DNA from: Fodinisporobacter ferrooxydans
GTDB lineage: Bacteria; Bacillota; Bacilli; Tumebacillales; MYW30-H2
Length of the DNA stretch: 64,000 nt
Direction of reading: 5' to 3'
Assembly (NCBI RefSeq): GCF_022818495.1
Contig: NZ_CP089291.1
Location: 372,001 to 436,000 of the forward strand
Of this stretch, positions 1 through 8,887 are shown one piece after another (the stretch's first letter is position 1; each line of letters opens with the position of its first letter). Position numbers and translations under genes: made by a program. Below the pieces are notes generated by a model that ran no database searches, had not been told where the DNA came from, and saw only the letters and a program-made list of their open reading frames with translations.

Positions 1-273
1 CGTCAGAGTGCTCAACATAATTTCCGGCGTACGGTTCTGAAATCCGCCTTCACCGCCTCCGCCGGCAATATGTACATGCTGATCAATAAACCCAGGCACG
101 ATTTTGCATCCGCTCCCATCGAAAACATCCACATCGATCACACCATCGAGAGCGATCTGTTCCCGCCGAATGGTTGGAGCCATACAGACAATTTTATGAA
201 ACGCGATGACTATATCTTGCTTCCCTTTGTATTCAGGTGTATAAACTTCCGCTCCATGAATCAGTGTAAACAC
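1..273 (-). CDS. iadA: isoaspartyl dipeptidase (beta-aspartyl-peptidase), N-terminal part
   Basis: Partial gene: the first 91 codons are in the window and the rest lies before base 1. The GTG start at 273 is preceded by GGGAGG. The peptide begins FTLIHGAEVYTPE, the beta-sandwich start of IadA amidohydrolases, and reaches PGFIDQHVHIAGGGGEGG, which carries the HxH metal-binding pair and the Gly-rich stretch typical of the family. Members hydrolyse isoaspartyl dipeptides in the cytoplasm using two zinc ions, clearing products of protein ageing. Family call from sequence is good; activity is inferred because most catalytic residues are outside the window. Confidence 0.85.
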   Translation of the reverse strand, partial: MFTLIHGAEVYTPEYKGKQDIVIAFHKIVCMAPTIRREQIALDGVIDVDVFDGSGCKIVPGFIDQHVHIAGGGGEGGFQNRTPEIMLSTLT

Positions 274-480
274 AGTACTTCCTCCCATTTTCATTCTGTT
301 GAGCATTTCATTTTCTGTATTTCATAAGCGTTGCAGCCACTAAAAAACAGTCAAAACCCTTGCTTGCCCGCTTTTTCGACACGCGCCAAAACATCTTATT
401 CACATGTATGGAATGTCCATTTTCCACCAATACTATGCACGATTGCGCAGTACCGAATGAAAGGGGAAAGGGGGAGGCTT

Positions 481-1983
481 TTGGACAATACAAAACAAGC
501 GTCTACAGTGATTCACAAATCCTTGAAACTCAATCGCGACTACTTGGATGAAACGTTAGGCGTAGGCAAAAGCTTCGATATTATTGCAAAAGAGTTTCAT
601 TTCGATGACCATAAAGCTGCCTGTTATTGCGTCAACGGTTTTTTTATGACAAACGGAATATTCCTGCTGGTTCGCAATATTGGCAAAGAAATTATCAATT
701 TTGCGAAAAACAATCCATCATTTGAGCCGAACAATCTGGCGGAATATTTAAATACGCATATCTCCTTTGTCCAGGTCTCACTGGAAAAAGATATGAGCAA
801 AGCTCTGACGCAAATACTGGCCGGCCCCATGGTTTGGTTTCTCGAAGGCTATGATGTAGCTGTTGTTGTCGATACTCGCGTATATCCGGCGCGAAGCCCT
901 TCCGAATCAGAAGTGGAACGAGTCGTGCGCGGACCGCGGGATGCCTATACCGAAACACTCATTACAAATACCGCTTTGACACGCAGGCGAATTCGTGATC
1001 CAAACTTGCGGATGGAAATCTCGCAAATCGGCGAACGATCAAAGACGGATATTTGTATCTCGTATATCGAAAACTTGACAAATAAAGACTTGGTAAGCAG
1101 AGTAAAAGAACGCTTGAAAACCATTACGACTGACGGAATTCCCATGGCCGAACAGTCCCTTGATGAATATCTGGTAAATTCCCGGTGGAGTTCCCGCTGG
1201 AATCCATATCCCCTCGTTCGCTATACGGAACGTCCTGATATAGCAGCCAATTATTTGCTGCAAGGGCATGTGGTGATATTTGTCGATACAACACCGGAAG
1301 TGATCATACTTCCGACGACCTTTTTTCATCATTTGCATCACCCGGAAGATTATCATATGCGTCCGGCAGTCGGTACATATATGCGTTGGATGATCCTATT
1401 GGCGATCTTGATGTCGCTCTTCTTGCCTGCTGTTTGGCTGGAGTTTGCGATGCATCCAAAATTTTTGCCAAAATGGCTGTGGTTTATCGGGCCGGAAAAA
1501 GGCTCACACCATATTTCTCTGCCTTGGCAGTTGCTTTTTGTAGAGATTGGTCTGGACATACTGCGCAGGGCGATTATCAATACACCTTTGGCGCTTGCTT
1601 CTGCCATCGGTTTGATCGCAGGTATCGTATTCGGACAATTGACCGTTAAAGTGGGATTGATTTCCTCAGAAGCATTGGTCTATATCGCACTGGCAACCAT
1701 CGGTTCTTTTGCAACATCGAGCATTGAACTTTCCAATGCCAATCGGATGACGCGCATCGCTTTGCTGATTCTCGTCGGATTTTTCCATATGTATGGCCTG
1801 ATTGCCGGGATTCTTATATGGTTTATCTGGATGGCAAACGTCAAAACATTCGGCATCCCGTATTTATGGCCGCTGTTTCCGTTTGATTGGCTCGGGGTCA
1901 AGCAGATTTTGATCCGGCAGCCGGCTCCGGCTGAAATGTATCGGCCGAAAATTTTAAAAACCCAGGACATTACAAAGAAGTGA
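481..1983 (+). CDS. spoVAF: SpoVAF-like GerA-family spore germination protein
   Basis: 500 residues from a TTG at 481, chosen because GGGGGAGG lies just upstream and homologous sequence begins here; an earlier in-frame ATG at 331 has no such site. The N-terminal soluble half carries GerA-type motifs (VVRGPRDAYTE, NTALTRRRIRD, VGERSKTDICI-like). The C-terminal half has about five membrane helices with the FIGPEK loop. Among GerA-family A subunits it matches SpoVAF best (LVRYTERPDIAANYLLQGHV-like segment). SpoVAF sits in the inner spore membrane and supports channel opening during germination. It usually ends a spoVA operon; here no spoVA gene is adjacent, so it is an orphan. Confidence 0.88.
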   Translation: MDNTKQASTVIHKSLKLNRDYLDETLGVGKSFDIIAKEFHFDDHKAACYCVNGFFMTNGIFLLVRNIGKEIINFAKNNPSFEPNNLAEYLNTHISFVQVSLEKDMSKALTQILAGPMVWFLEGYDVAVVVDTRVYPARSPSESEVERVVRGPRDAYTETLITNTALTRRRIRDPNLRMEISQIGERSKTDICISYIENLTNKDLVSRVKERLKTITTDGIPMAEQSLDEYLVNSRWSSRWNPYPLVRYTERPDIAANYLLQGHVVIFVDTTPEVIILPTTFFHHLHHPEDYHMRPAVGTYMRWMILLAILMSLFLPAVWLEFAMHPKFLPKWLWFIGPEKGSHHISLPWQLLFVEIGLDILRRAIINTPLALASAIGLIAGIVFGQLTVKVGLISSEALVYIALATIGSFATSSIELSNANRMTRIALLILVGFFHMYGLIAGILIWFIWMANVKTFGIPYLWPLFPFDWLGVKQILIRQPAPAEMYRPKILKTQDITKK

Positions 1984-2025
1984 ACCGTTTCTACGCTAAA
2001 CTATGAAAGAATGAGAAAAAGAACG

Positions 2026-2070
2026 CACGAGAAAAGGAGTTCCCATTCGTCGGGAACTCCTTTTCTCGTG
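2026..2070. terminator. bidirectional hairpin terminator
   Basis: A perfect 19-bp inverted repeat with a 7-nt loop lies between the convergent spoVAF-like and lipoprotein genes. The arms contain A- and T-rich ends (GAGAAAAGG / CCTTTTCTC), so it can end transcription from both sides. Confidence 0.8.
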
Positions 2071-2102
2071 TAACAAGGGGATTGCCAATAATTTTGCGCA
2101 TA

Positions 2103-2894
2103 CTACTTTGGATGTTTCGGAATTTTATTGATTTGATCCCATATCGGCTTGGAAATCATGATCGGCACCTTTGCATTGAGATCAAAAAACATAAACGTAG
2201 TATCTTCCGCTACATTCCCCAGTTGCGGCATGGCATGCGACCACTGCATGCGAATTTGATAAATGTAGTGGTCTTTCTTGCCGACCCAGACAGTATAGCG
2301 GACGGGAAGAGCTTTCTCTCCTTGCGCCATATCTGTCATTTGACTCATGATCCCTGATGAAATATCGGCGGCATTCGCTTCAAATTGGTACACATATGTC
2401 GGTGTGCTGATCACCGTATCGTCCTTCAATTGATATACCTTTTTTGCGTAATTGGGAACAGGCTCCAAGGAACCAAATATGTTAAAACTTTTTTCGATTC
2501 GATTCGCCTTTGCCCAGCGATCATTCACTCTCACAACTGTCTGATCAGACGTTTGAATTACCATATAGCTTTTGCCGTCGATGACTTCATTCATATCCAC
2601 CTGATCCGGATCCGCCACATGCCCGTACAAAGTGGTGGTTTTGGTAAAATTATTGGCTGTCGTCGATATGGATGCTTTCACACCGTATCGGTGAATCGAT
2701 GCGGATTTTGCAAAAGCATCGCGCAAAATTGCCAGCGAACCAGCCGTTGCGGGGACAAGCTGCCCCCCCTGTGCAACGCCGTTTTGCGTTTGCGCGGCAG
2801 ATGGCAATTGCAATGAACAACCGGTCAGAAGCAGGGAACCGGCGGCGATCGCCATCCACATTTTCTTCATCCAGGCAATCCGAACATTAAACAT
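2103..2894 (-). CDS. conserved lipoprotein, LolA/LppX-like fold suspected
   Basis: 263 residues. The start at 2894 has GGAGGT upstream; the ATG overlaps the stop of the preceding membrane protein gene by 8 bp, so the two are translationally coupled. A lipobox (LLLTGC) at about residues 22-27 predicts a membrane-anchored exported lipoprotein. The mature part alternates beta strands and contains YVYQFEANA and VWVGKKDHYIYQIRMQ, the pattern seen in DUF6612 or LppX/LolA-like lipid- or polymer-binding lipoproteins; this fold is inference. It is the third gene of the operon with the membrane protein and the O-antigen-ligase-like gene, so a role in surface polymer export is plausible. Confidence 0.7.
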   Translation of the reverse strand: MFNVRIAWMKKMWMAIAAGSLLLTGCSLQLPSAAQTQNGVAQGGQLVPATAGSLAILRDAFAKSASIHRYGVKASISTTANNFTKTTTLYGHVADPDQVDMNEVIDGKSYMVIQTSDQTVVRVNDRWAKANRIEKSFNIFGSLEPVPNYAKKVYQLKDDTVISTPTYVYQFEANAADISSGIMSQMTDMAQGEKALPVRYTVWVGKKDHYIYQIRMQWSHAMPQLGNVAEDTTFMFFDLNAKVPIMISKPIWDQINKIPKHPK

Positions 2895-4506
2895 GCGCAC
2901 GACCTCCCTTCCATGCCAACCGGACCACAAATGCAACAATTACATAAAGGCCGAACAATACAAGCAGCAACATTTGCACCGGAATCGAATGTTGACGCAA
3001 GACGTACATATTTTGATGCCCATAGTCTGTAACGAGCAGGTAGGATTGATGTGAGCCTTTTTCCGTTACCAACTGCGGGAATAATAAGGAATCCCTCGGA
3101 ATCCTCCAAAGACGGTCTAATGTTCCATTTTGATACGTATAGCCCGTCACATAACGGATGCTGACATCCCGCACTTCAGAAGGAGAATTCGCTACAATTG
3201 TAACGTTCGGATCGTTGCCGATCTTGCCAACCGTTTCAAAGCGGAACGAATCTTTCGGACTCACCCACAGCGTTTGCCATTGGCCGTTTGGAGTAATTTT
3301 CAAAATTCGCGCAGGGACGGTATTGACCAACAACTCAGCCTGTCCGTCACCGTCGATATCTGCCATAATCACATCGCCGGGCAAAGGCGTGTCCAAATTG
3401 CTCGTATACGAGGCGAGCAGTCGTCCGCTTTTTATACCATAAACATCAATCCGGTTGTTTCCTTCTGCAAGGACTTGCTCTTGCGTGCCTGGAAGCACGT
3501 GAGCCGTGCCCAAAATCTTCTCATCTTTCGTTACAATAAACACCGGACTGCCTTTGTACATGCCAACGATGTGATTTGCAATGATTTGCAATTGGCCGGA
3601 ATCGGACCTCTGTTGATTTTTTCCGTATCGGGATTGGAACACATCCCAAGCCAAATGATCCACATGCAACGTATGGCGCTCCAGATTCGTTTGCAGCACC
3701 GGAAAATTGCCCAGATCAAGAGCATTCTCAAGGATCTGCTGGGGCTGGTACAAAGGCCGGTACTCCTTCTGTACGAAACCTTTTACGTTGTACATGGTAT
3801 ACGTATCATACGGAAATCCGACTGTGCCAAAATCGTCAAATAATACATTCGGCAATTGATCCGCTTTTATCAATTGAGTGTCCCCATGTTTCCCATTCAG
3901 AGTAAAGGATACCAACATGCTGTCGTTTTTGCTGTCGATATATTTTCCCGGAAGAGACGCATTCGGCCGATTCGTCTCCGTAATGATTCGATCCCCTGCA
4001 TTCCCTTTCCCATGCATCACGTAAACAGGATAGGCCGGATTGATCGAAGTCATCGGATCCACAAACTCTGCCGATTGATAGCGGATCGTAAAATGACTCA
4101 GGAAAGGTATGTCAACGACTGGAATTGCATATGTACATACAAGTACTGCAATCGCTCCAAGTGCCGTTGTCTTAAAGCGGATTCGGCCATATTTTCGCAA
4201 GAGCCAGCCGATAACGGCAAGCATAATGAGAAAATCAATCACTTGCAGGATGATGGATATATGATGTACGTTATCCAACCCTCTTGCAATCATCAACATC
4301 CCGATTGCCAAAACTGCACCCGGCTTGCGAAATTTCGCAGGTAAAACCAAAATTCCGATGACACAGGCTGCGATAAACCCGAGAATCCCATAGAACGAAA
4401 AGTCTAACGCTCCCGGAATCACCAAAAGATGGTAGGCAAAATATAAATATACACTGAGTGCGATGACGCCGACCCATTTACCAACCTTACGCAGCATGGT
4501 TTGCAT
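2887..4506 (-). CDS. multi-pass membrane protein with FG-GAP-like extracellular domain
   Basis: 539 residues. Five hydrophobic helices lie in the first 150 residues, followed by a long exported domain and one C-terminal helix near residues 510-530. The exported part contains DIDGDGQAELLVNT, a calcium-binding FG-GAP/integrin-type repeat signature, and other degenerate blade-like repeats, so a beta-propeller is likely. The gene overlaps the upstream polymerase-like gene by 20 bp. I do not recognise a named family. Its place between a Wzy/ligase-type protein and a lipoprotein suggests work on a secreted or cell-wall-linked glycan; the ligand is unknown. Confidence 0.7.
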   Translation of the reverse strand: MQTMLRKVGKWVGVIALSVYLYFAYHLLVIPGALDFSFYGILGFIAACVIGILVLPAKFRKPGAVLAIGMLMIARGLDNVHHISIILQVIDFLIMLAVIGWLLRKYGRIRFKTTALGAIAVLVCTYAIPVVDIPFLSHFTIRYQSAEFVDPMTSINPAYPVYVMHGKGNAGDRIITETNRPNASLPGKYIDSKNDSMLVSFTLNGKHGDTQLIKADQLPNVLFDDFGTVGFPYDTYTMYNVKGFVQKEYRPLYQPQQILENALDLGNFPVLQTNLERHTLHVDHLAWDVFQSRYGKNQQRSDSGQLQIIANHIVGMYKGSPVFIVTKDEKILGTAHVLPGTQEQVLAEGNNRIDVYGIKSGRLLASYTSNLDTPLPGDVIMADIDGDGQAELLVNTVPARILKITPNGQWQTLWVSPKDSFRFETVGKIGNDPNVTIVANSPSEVRDVSIRYVTGYTYQNGTLDRLWRIPRDSLLFPQLVTEKGSHQSYLLVTDYGHQNMYVLRQHSIPVQMLLLVLFGLYVIVAFVVRLAWKGGRAHV

Positions 4507-5764
4507 CCGCCTCCTCAGTTATCGATGTTTGTCCGGTTACTTCCCGGGAAATAATAAAGATCAGGGAAACCATAAACCAGAATAAAAAATTCATCGCCGG
4601 AACTTCGAAAATATTTTCCACGGCATTGTGGATCATTACGGCAAGAATCCCCGTATACAAACCTGCTTCAATAAATTTTCCATGCTTCCAGATCATCCGT
4701 TTCCAGATATGCCGATAAATATCCCGCGCGACTTTAAAAAGCAATGCAACAAAGCTGAATAGGCCTAACAACCCCATTTCAGCCAGCGTTTTCGCATAGT
4801 AGTTGTCCGAATACATCGTGCCAAAATGCCTTGCCGCAACCGCACCGCCGTAATGCCCCAGTCCCGCACCGAACAAAGGATTTTTGCGCATCACGTCATA
4901 TGTCAACAAACTTCTGGCAATTCTTCCGTTTAACGCCGCCTTTTTCCAATACAAAGGCGTGAACAGCTCCGAAACCCGCGCGTGAATTTGCGGCACGAAT
5001 GATACGGCAATTGCAGCAAGGACAATACCGATAAACAGACGCTTGTCAACAAGCGCTCCGATCACCAGCAATGCGATGAATAGCGCCATCCAGGCTCCCC
5101 GCGTATACGTCATGAACAAAGCTGCCGCGAATAACAGCGCCATCCCGCCATATATCAGGCGCTGCTTGCCGGTATATCCCTTGGTCAAGGCAAGGCCTGC
5201 AGCAATCGGAAACATCAATACAAGATACGATCCCAAAACGTTCGGACTGCCAAAAATCGAATACGCCCGTGTTCGCACATGCTCGCCTGCATCCACCCAG
5301 CCGGCAGGAATCGGCGCTTTTACGATCCATTGATAGACGGCGATCAACGCGATCAAAACGCCTGTCCACAACGACGCCTGCAACAGCCGTTTCGCAAACT
5401 GTGCATCGATAAAAAACGGGGCAAGAAACACGACAAACATGTATAAAAATACGGCCCGCCAACCTTCAAACGTCAACGAAGGTTCCGACAAATCCATCAT
5501 CATATAGCCGACTCCGAGCAGCATAAACGCCAGAACCGCTTTGTAAAAAGGCGGCAATTTGACCTGCCTGCCCTCGATGGATTCTTTGATAAAGAAAAAG
5601 CCAAAAATCAAAAGGATCAATTTATCCCAGACTGAACCTACATGTGTTGACCGTATGATCGGCGTATTCCGCAATACGAAGTCAACGAGCGGGTAGCAAG
5701 CAAGCAGCATCCATCCCCAAGTTACAATCCTTTCACGCCAGCGACTTTCCTGTGCCATTCCCAT
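4487..5764 (-). CDS. O-antigen ligase / Wzy polymerase family membrane protein
   Basis: 425 residues with about ten to twelve hydrophobic helices and a central extracytoplasmic loop holding NPLFGAGLGHYGG and the following conserved positions of the Wzy_C (O-antigen ligase) family. Such proteins transfer or polymerise lipid-linked oligosaccharides on the outer face of the membrane. In Gram-positive bacteria they act in capsule, teichuronic acid or S-layer glycan assembly. It is the first gene of a three-gene minus-strand operon and ends inside the next gene. The exact acceptor cannot be told from sequence. Confidence 0.82.
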   Translation of the reverse strand: MGMAQESRWRERIVTWGWMLLACYPLVDFVLRNTPIIRSTHVGSVWDKLILLIFGFFFIKESIEGRQVKLPPFYKAVLAFMLLGVGYMMMDLSEPSLTFEGWRAVFLYMFVVFLAPFFIDAQFAKRLLQASLWTGVLIALIAVYQWIVKAPIPAGWVDAGEHVRTRAYSIFGSPNVLGSYLVLMFPIAAGLALTKGYTGKQRLIYGGMALLFAAALFMTYTRGAWMALFIALLVIGALVDKRLFIGIVLAAIAVSFVPQIHARVSELFTPLYWKKAALNGRIARSLLTYDVMRKNPLFGAGLGHYGGAVAARHFGTMYSDNYYAKTLAEMGLLGLFSFVALLFKVARDIYRHIWKRMIWKHGKFIEAGLYTGILAVMIHNAVENIFEVPAMNFLFWFMVSLIFIISREVTGQTSITEEADANHAA

Positions 5765-6136
5765 CGTCCTATCTTTTAAATTTCAATTTCTCTCCACACA
5801 TGAATGCATAACCAGATCCAAACAGACTTGCAAGTGTCACATTATAAAGAGAACAAAATGTGCCAAAAAGTTCGTCCCTTTGCATGCCCTTAAATTTTCT
5901 TCATCAATTATGTGCGATTACCTCGTCCATTGCAACAGCGTCAATACAAGTTTTTTTGCTAATCTTGTTAAATTTTAAGTATATTTTTTTTAAAAAAACC
6001 CTCCAAAAACGACAAAAAACTCGTATTATAATGATAGAACTATTAATACTTTGGTAGTTTAACCAATTCTTATTCATTTTTTGTCGAAAAAAGGGTGATA
6101 AGCGCTCTTTTAGTGCGTGTTAGGAGGTTTTTTTTC
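5765..6136. promoter_or_regulatory. divergent control region between polymerase operon and SLH surface protein
   Basis: This 372-bp gene-free stretch is AT-rich. A TATAAT at 6027-6032 is a candidate -10 for the rightward surface-protein gene, giving a leader of about 100 nt with a small GCGCT/AGTGC hairpin just before the TAGGAGG ribosome binding site. No convincing -35 was found. No known riboswitch was recognised. Confidence 0.5.
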
Positions 6137-8740
6137 ATGAAGGCCAGACAGCGAAGATCCGCTTCCAAGTCTTACTCGTTTTCCAAAATCTTTACAAGTA
6201 TCGGCCTGTCGCTTGGACTGTTAAGCACGAGTCCGGTCTATGCCGCTGCCAATCCAGCCGTATCCTTTACCGATATCGGTCAAAATTTTTCCTGGGCGAT
6301 GCCTGCCATTCAAGCACTCGTATCTGCAAATATCGTAAGCGGTCGGGATTCTTCCCATTTTGCGCCACAAGCTCCAGTCACGCGGGCAGAATTTGCAAAA
6401 TTGCTGGTATTGGCCCTTAAACTTCCGTTAGTCAAGCCGGATAACCCGACATTTTCCGATGTTCCGCAGAGTTTTTGGGGCTATTCCTATATCGAGACCG
6501 CCTATAAAAACGGATTGATTTTCGGTGTAGGCGACCGGCGTTTTGCACCTGGCGACCCGGTCAAACGGGAAGATGTAGTAACGATGATCGGCAGAGCCCT
6601 TTTAAAAGATTCGCTGGATTCATTGAATGTATCAAACATTCAAACATTTAGCGATTACCAGTCGATCGATCCATATGCGCGCGGCGGAGTGGCAGCTGCC
6701 ACGCAATTGCATATTGTGAACGGTTATGTCGACAAGACATTTCGTCCACAGGGATTGACAAATCGGGCAGAAGCTTCCCAGATCATCTACCAGACGATGA
6801 ACGTCTCAACAGATCAAATACATAGTCTGGAAATTCCAAAAATCACGATTTCACAACTGCCTGCACAGCTTAAGATCGGTGATAAACAATCATTCACGGC
6901 AACTGTCGCCTATCCGGACGGGACGACATCCAATGCGCCCATTCATTGGTCGGTAGCCGGCGGCACCGGAACGATCGATACACAAGGCATGTTTACAGCG
7001 ACAAATTCAGGCACCGGAACGGTCCAGGCGGATGTCTATCTGCCAAATGGCCGGCAAGTCTCCGCAAGCGTGCCTGTACAAGTCGCCGCACCGATTTCCA
7101 AGCTTGTTTTAAACCCGGACGTGATCGAAATGACGAGCGGCGAATCACAAGCAATCACTGTCACGGCATTTGATGCAAACGGCAATTCGGTAAATCCGCC
7201 TGCAGTCACTTGGTCTGTCACCGGGAACATCGGCACAGTCTCGAATAATGGGACATTTCAAGCGACACAAGCGGGACAAGGAACGATTACAGCTACCCTT
7301 GCACAAGCGGGACAAGCGCCTGTCACCGCTTCACTGCCTGTCGTAGTATTGACACCGTATCATTTGTCGATCTTGCCGGAGACGACATCCGCCTACTATC
7401 CGGGACAAAATATTCCGGTTAAAGTTCAACTTTTGGATGACAAAAACCAGCCTGTCAATACGGATTCAAGCAGAAGCATTACATTAACCGTTACGATGCC
7501 TGATGGCGGCACCTACACGAGAACGGCAATCGATGCGAATGGAATCGCGACGTTCTCGCTTTCCCATACGCTTGCCGGAAATTACTCCGTGACTGCTTCG
7601 GGAGAGCATCTGATACAATCCCAAGCAGACAGTTTCACCGTGTTGCCGGGAGCGCCGGCGGCTTTGAATGTATTTGCGACTCCCTCTCCTTGGGTGACGC
7701 CCAATCAGAGTGTGGCGCTTAAAGCGGTTGCCGTAGATACTTGGGGAAATGTGTTGCCGAATATTCACTTGCCTGTACAGGTGTCATTATCCGATTCGCA
7801 GCATGGAGCATTCGCCGCAGTCAACGGCACGACCGGCAGCGATTCTTCAATCGGTTCATTCGTCGCAGGACAAACCAAAGGCGACACAACAGTCAATGTC
7901 ACTGCTACGAGTGACGGACAACCCATTACAGGATCCACTACCCTGCATGTATACACGGCACAAGGCGCCGGGCTTGTCTCCGGCAAAGGCGTCTGGATGA
8001 TGTGGAGCGACTGGAAGAATCATAATGTGGATGACACATTGGCAAAGCTGAAACAAGCGGGAGTCACACATATTTATCTGGAAGTTGCCACAACGTCTGA
8101 CGGTTTCTATGGAAAAGACGCTTTAAACGACTTTTTGCCAAAAGCGCATGATCAGGGATTTGTCGTAATCGGCTGGATCTATGCCCAATTAAAAGATCCT
8201 TACGCAGATGCGGCACAGACCATTCAAGTCGCTCAGTATGCGACACCGCGGGGCGACAAGGTCGATGGAATTGCTGCTGACCTGGAAGATGCGACATACT
8301 TGTCGGCAACAAATCTCGATACGTATTCAAAATCCCTTCGTTCCAACTTGGGAGACAATTATCCGTTAATTGCGGTTACCTATCCGGAGTCCTGGCGGCC
8401 GAATTTGCCATGGACGACGTTTGCCCAGTACTACGACGTAATTGCACCGATGGATTATTGGCACTACAACGAGAAAAGCTATTCTTACGACACTGTTTAC
8501 AACCAGATCAAACCGGAAGTCGACAACATCCGGAAAGCGACAGGCAATCCATACATCGCTGTCACAATGATCGGCCAATCCTACAATATGTTCAACGATG
8601 CCGGCCAGGAGCCTACGGGGACAGAGATTACTGCAGCCATGCAAGCGGCCAAAGACAGCGGAAGTGTCGGGTATTCCACATACCGCATGTTCACGGCAAC
8701 ACCTGATGAATGGAATGCATTCGCGAATTTCAAGTGGTAA
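6137..8740 (+). CDS. S-layer-homology surface protein with Ig-like domains and a glycosidase-like TIM barrel
   Basis: 867 residues. The ATG at 6137 has TAGGAGG upstream; an earlier in-frame ATG at 6095 lacks one. Order of parts: a long basic signal peptide ending near VYAAA, three SLH repeats (about residues 35-210, FTDI..., FSDVPQSFWGYSYIE, FSDYQSIDPYA), then BIG2/filamin-like Ig domains (about 225-610). The C-terminal domain (about 620-867) begins GKGVWMMWSDW and has a TIM-barrel pattern (THIYLEV, GFVVIGWIYA, VDGIAADLED, IAPMDYWHY) of uncharacterised glycoside-hydrolase-like families. SLH repeats bind pyruvylated wall polymer, so the protein is anchored at the cell surface and displays an enzyme-like domain. 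Substrate is unknown; E/D in ADLED are candidate catalytic acids. Confidence 0.85.
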   Translation: MKARQRRSASKSYSFSKIFTSIGLSLGLLSTSPVYAAANPAVSFTDIGQNFSWAMPAIQALVSANIVSGRDSSHFAPQAPVTRAEFAKLLVLALKLPLVKPDNPTFSDVPQSFWGYSYIETAYKNGLIFGVGDRRFAPGDPVKREDVVTMIGRALLKDSLDSLNVSNIQTFSDYQSIDPYARGGVAAATQLHIVNGYVDKTFRPQGLTNRAEASQIIYQTMNVSTDQIHSLEIPKITISQLPAQLKIGDKQSFTATVAYPDGTTSNAPIHWSVAGGTGTIDTQGMFTATNSGTGTVQADVYLPNGRQVSASVPVQVAAPISKLVLNPDVIEMTSGESQAITVTAFDANGNSVNPPAVTWSVTGNIGTVSNNGTFQATQAGQGTITATLAQAGQAPVTASLPVVVLTPYHLSILPETTSAYYPGQNIPVKVQLLDDKNQPVNTDSSRSITLTVTMPDGGTYTRTAIDANGIATFSLSHTLAGNYSVTASGEHLIQSQADSFTVLPGAPAALNVFATPSPWVTPNQSVALKAVAVDTWGNVLPNIHLPVQVSLSDSQHGAFAAVNGTTGSDSSIGSFVAGQTKGDTTVNVTATSDGQPITGSTTLHVYTAQGAGLVSGKGVWMMWSDWKNHNVDDTLAKLKQAGVTHIYLEVATTSDGFYGKDALNDFLPKAHDQGFVVIGWIYAQLKDPYADAAQTIQVAQYATPRGDKVDGIAADLEDATYLSATNLDTYSKSLRSNLGDNYPLIAVTYPESWRPNLPWTTFAQYYDVIAPMDYWHYNEKSYSYDTVYNQIKPEVDNIRKATGNPYIAVTMIGQSYNMFNDAGQEPTGTEITAAMQAAKDSGSVGYSTYRMFTATPDEWNAFANFKW

Positions 8741-8798
8741 AAGAGCAGTTTCCGATTGATACAAAAACTGCGATACATCCGATGCAAATATACTACAC

Positions 8799-8842
8799 AA
8801 AAAGGAGCTGCGGGGTCACATGAGTCCCGCAACTCCTTTTTT
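8799..8842. terminator. bidirectional hairpin terminator
   Basis: The arms AAAAAGGAG..TGCGGG and CCCGCA..CTCCTTTTTT pair around an 11-nt loop between the convergent surface-protein and dynamin genes. Flanking A and T runs suit termination in both directions. Confidence 0.8.
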
Positions 8843-8887
8843 ATAATCCTCTACTTCAATCCTACTTCAATCCTGATTTAGATTTTG

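Noticed and set aside
1039-1356. Long antisense frames inside the spoVAF-like, metH, SLH and other genes
   Set aside because: They lie opposite strong coding genes, lack ribosome sites and show no family motifs.
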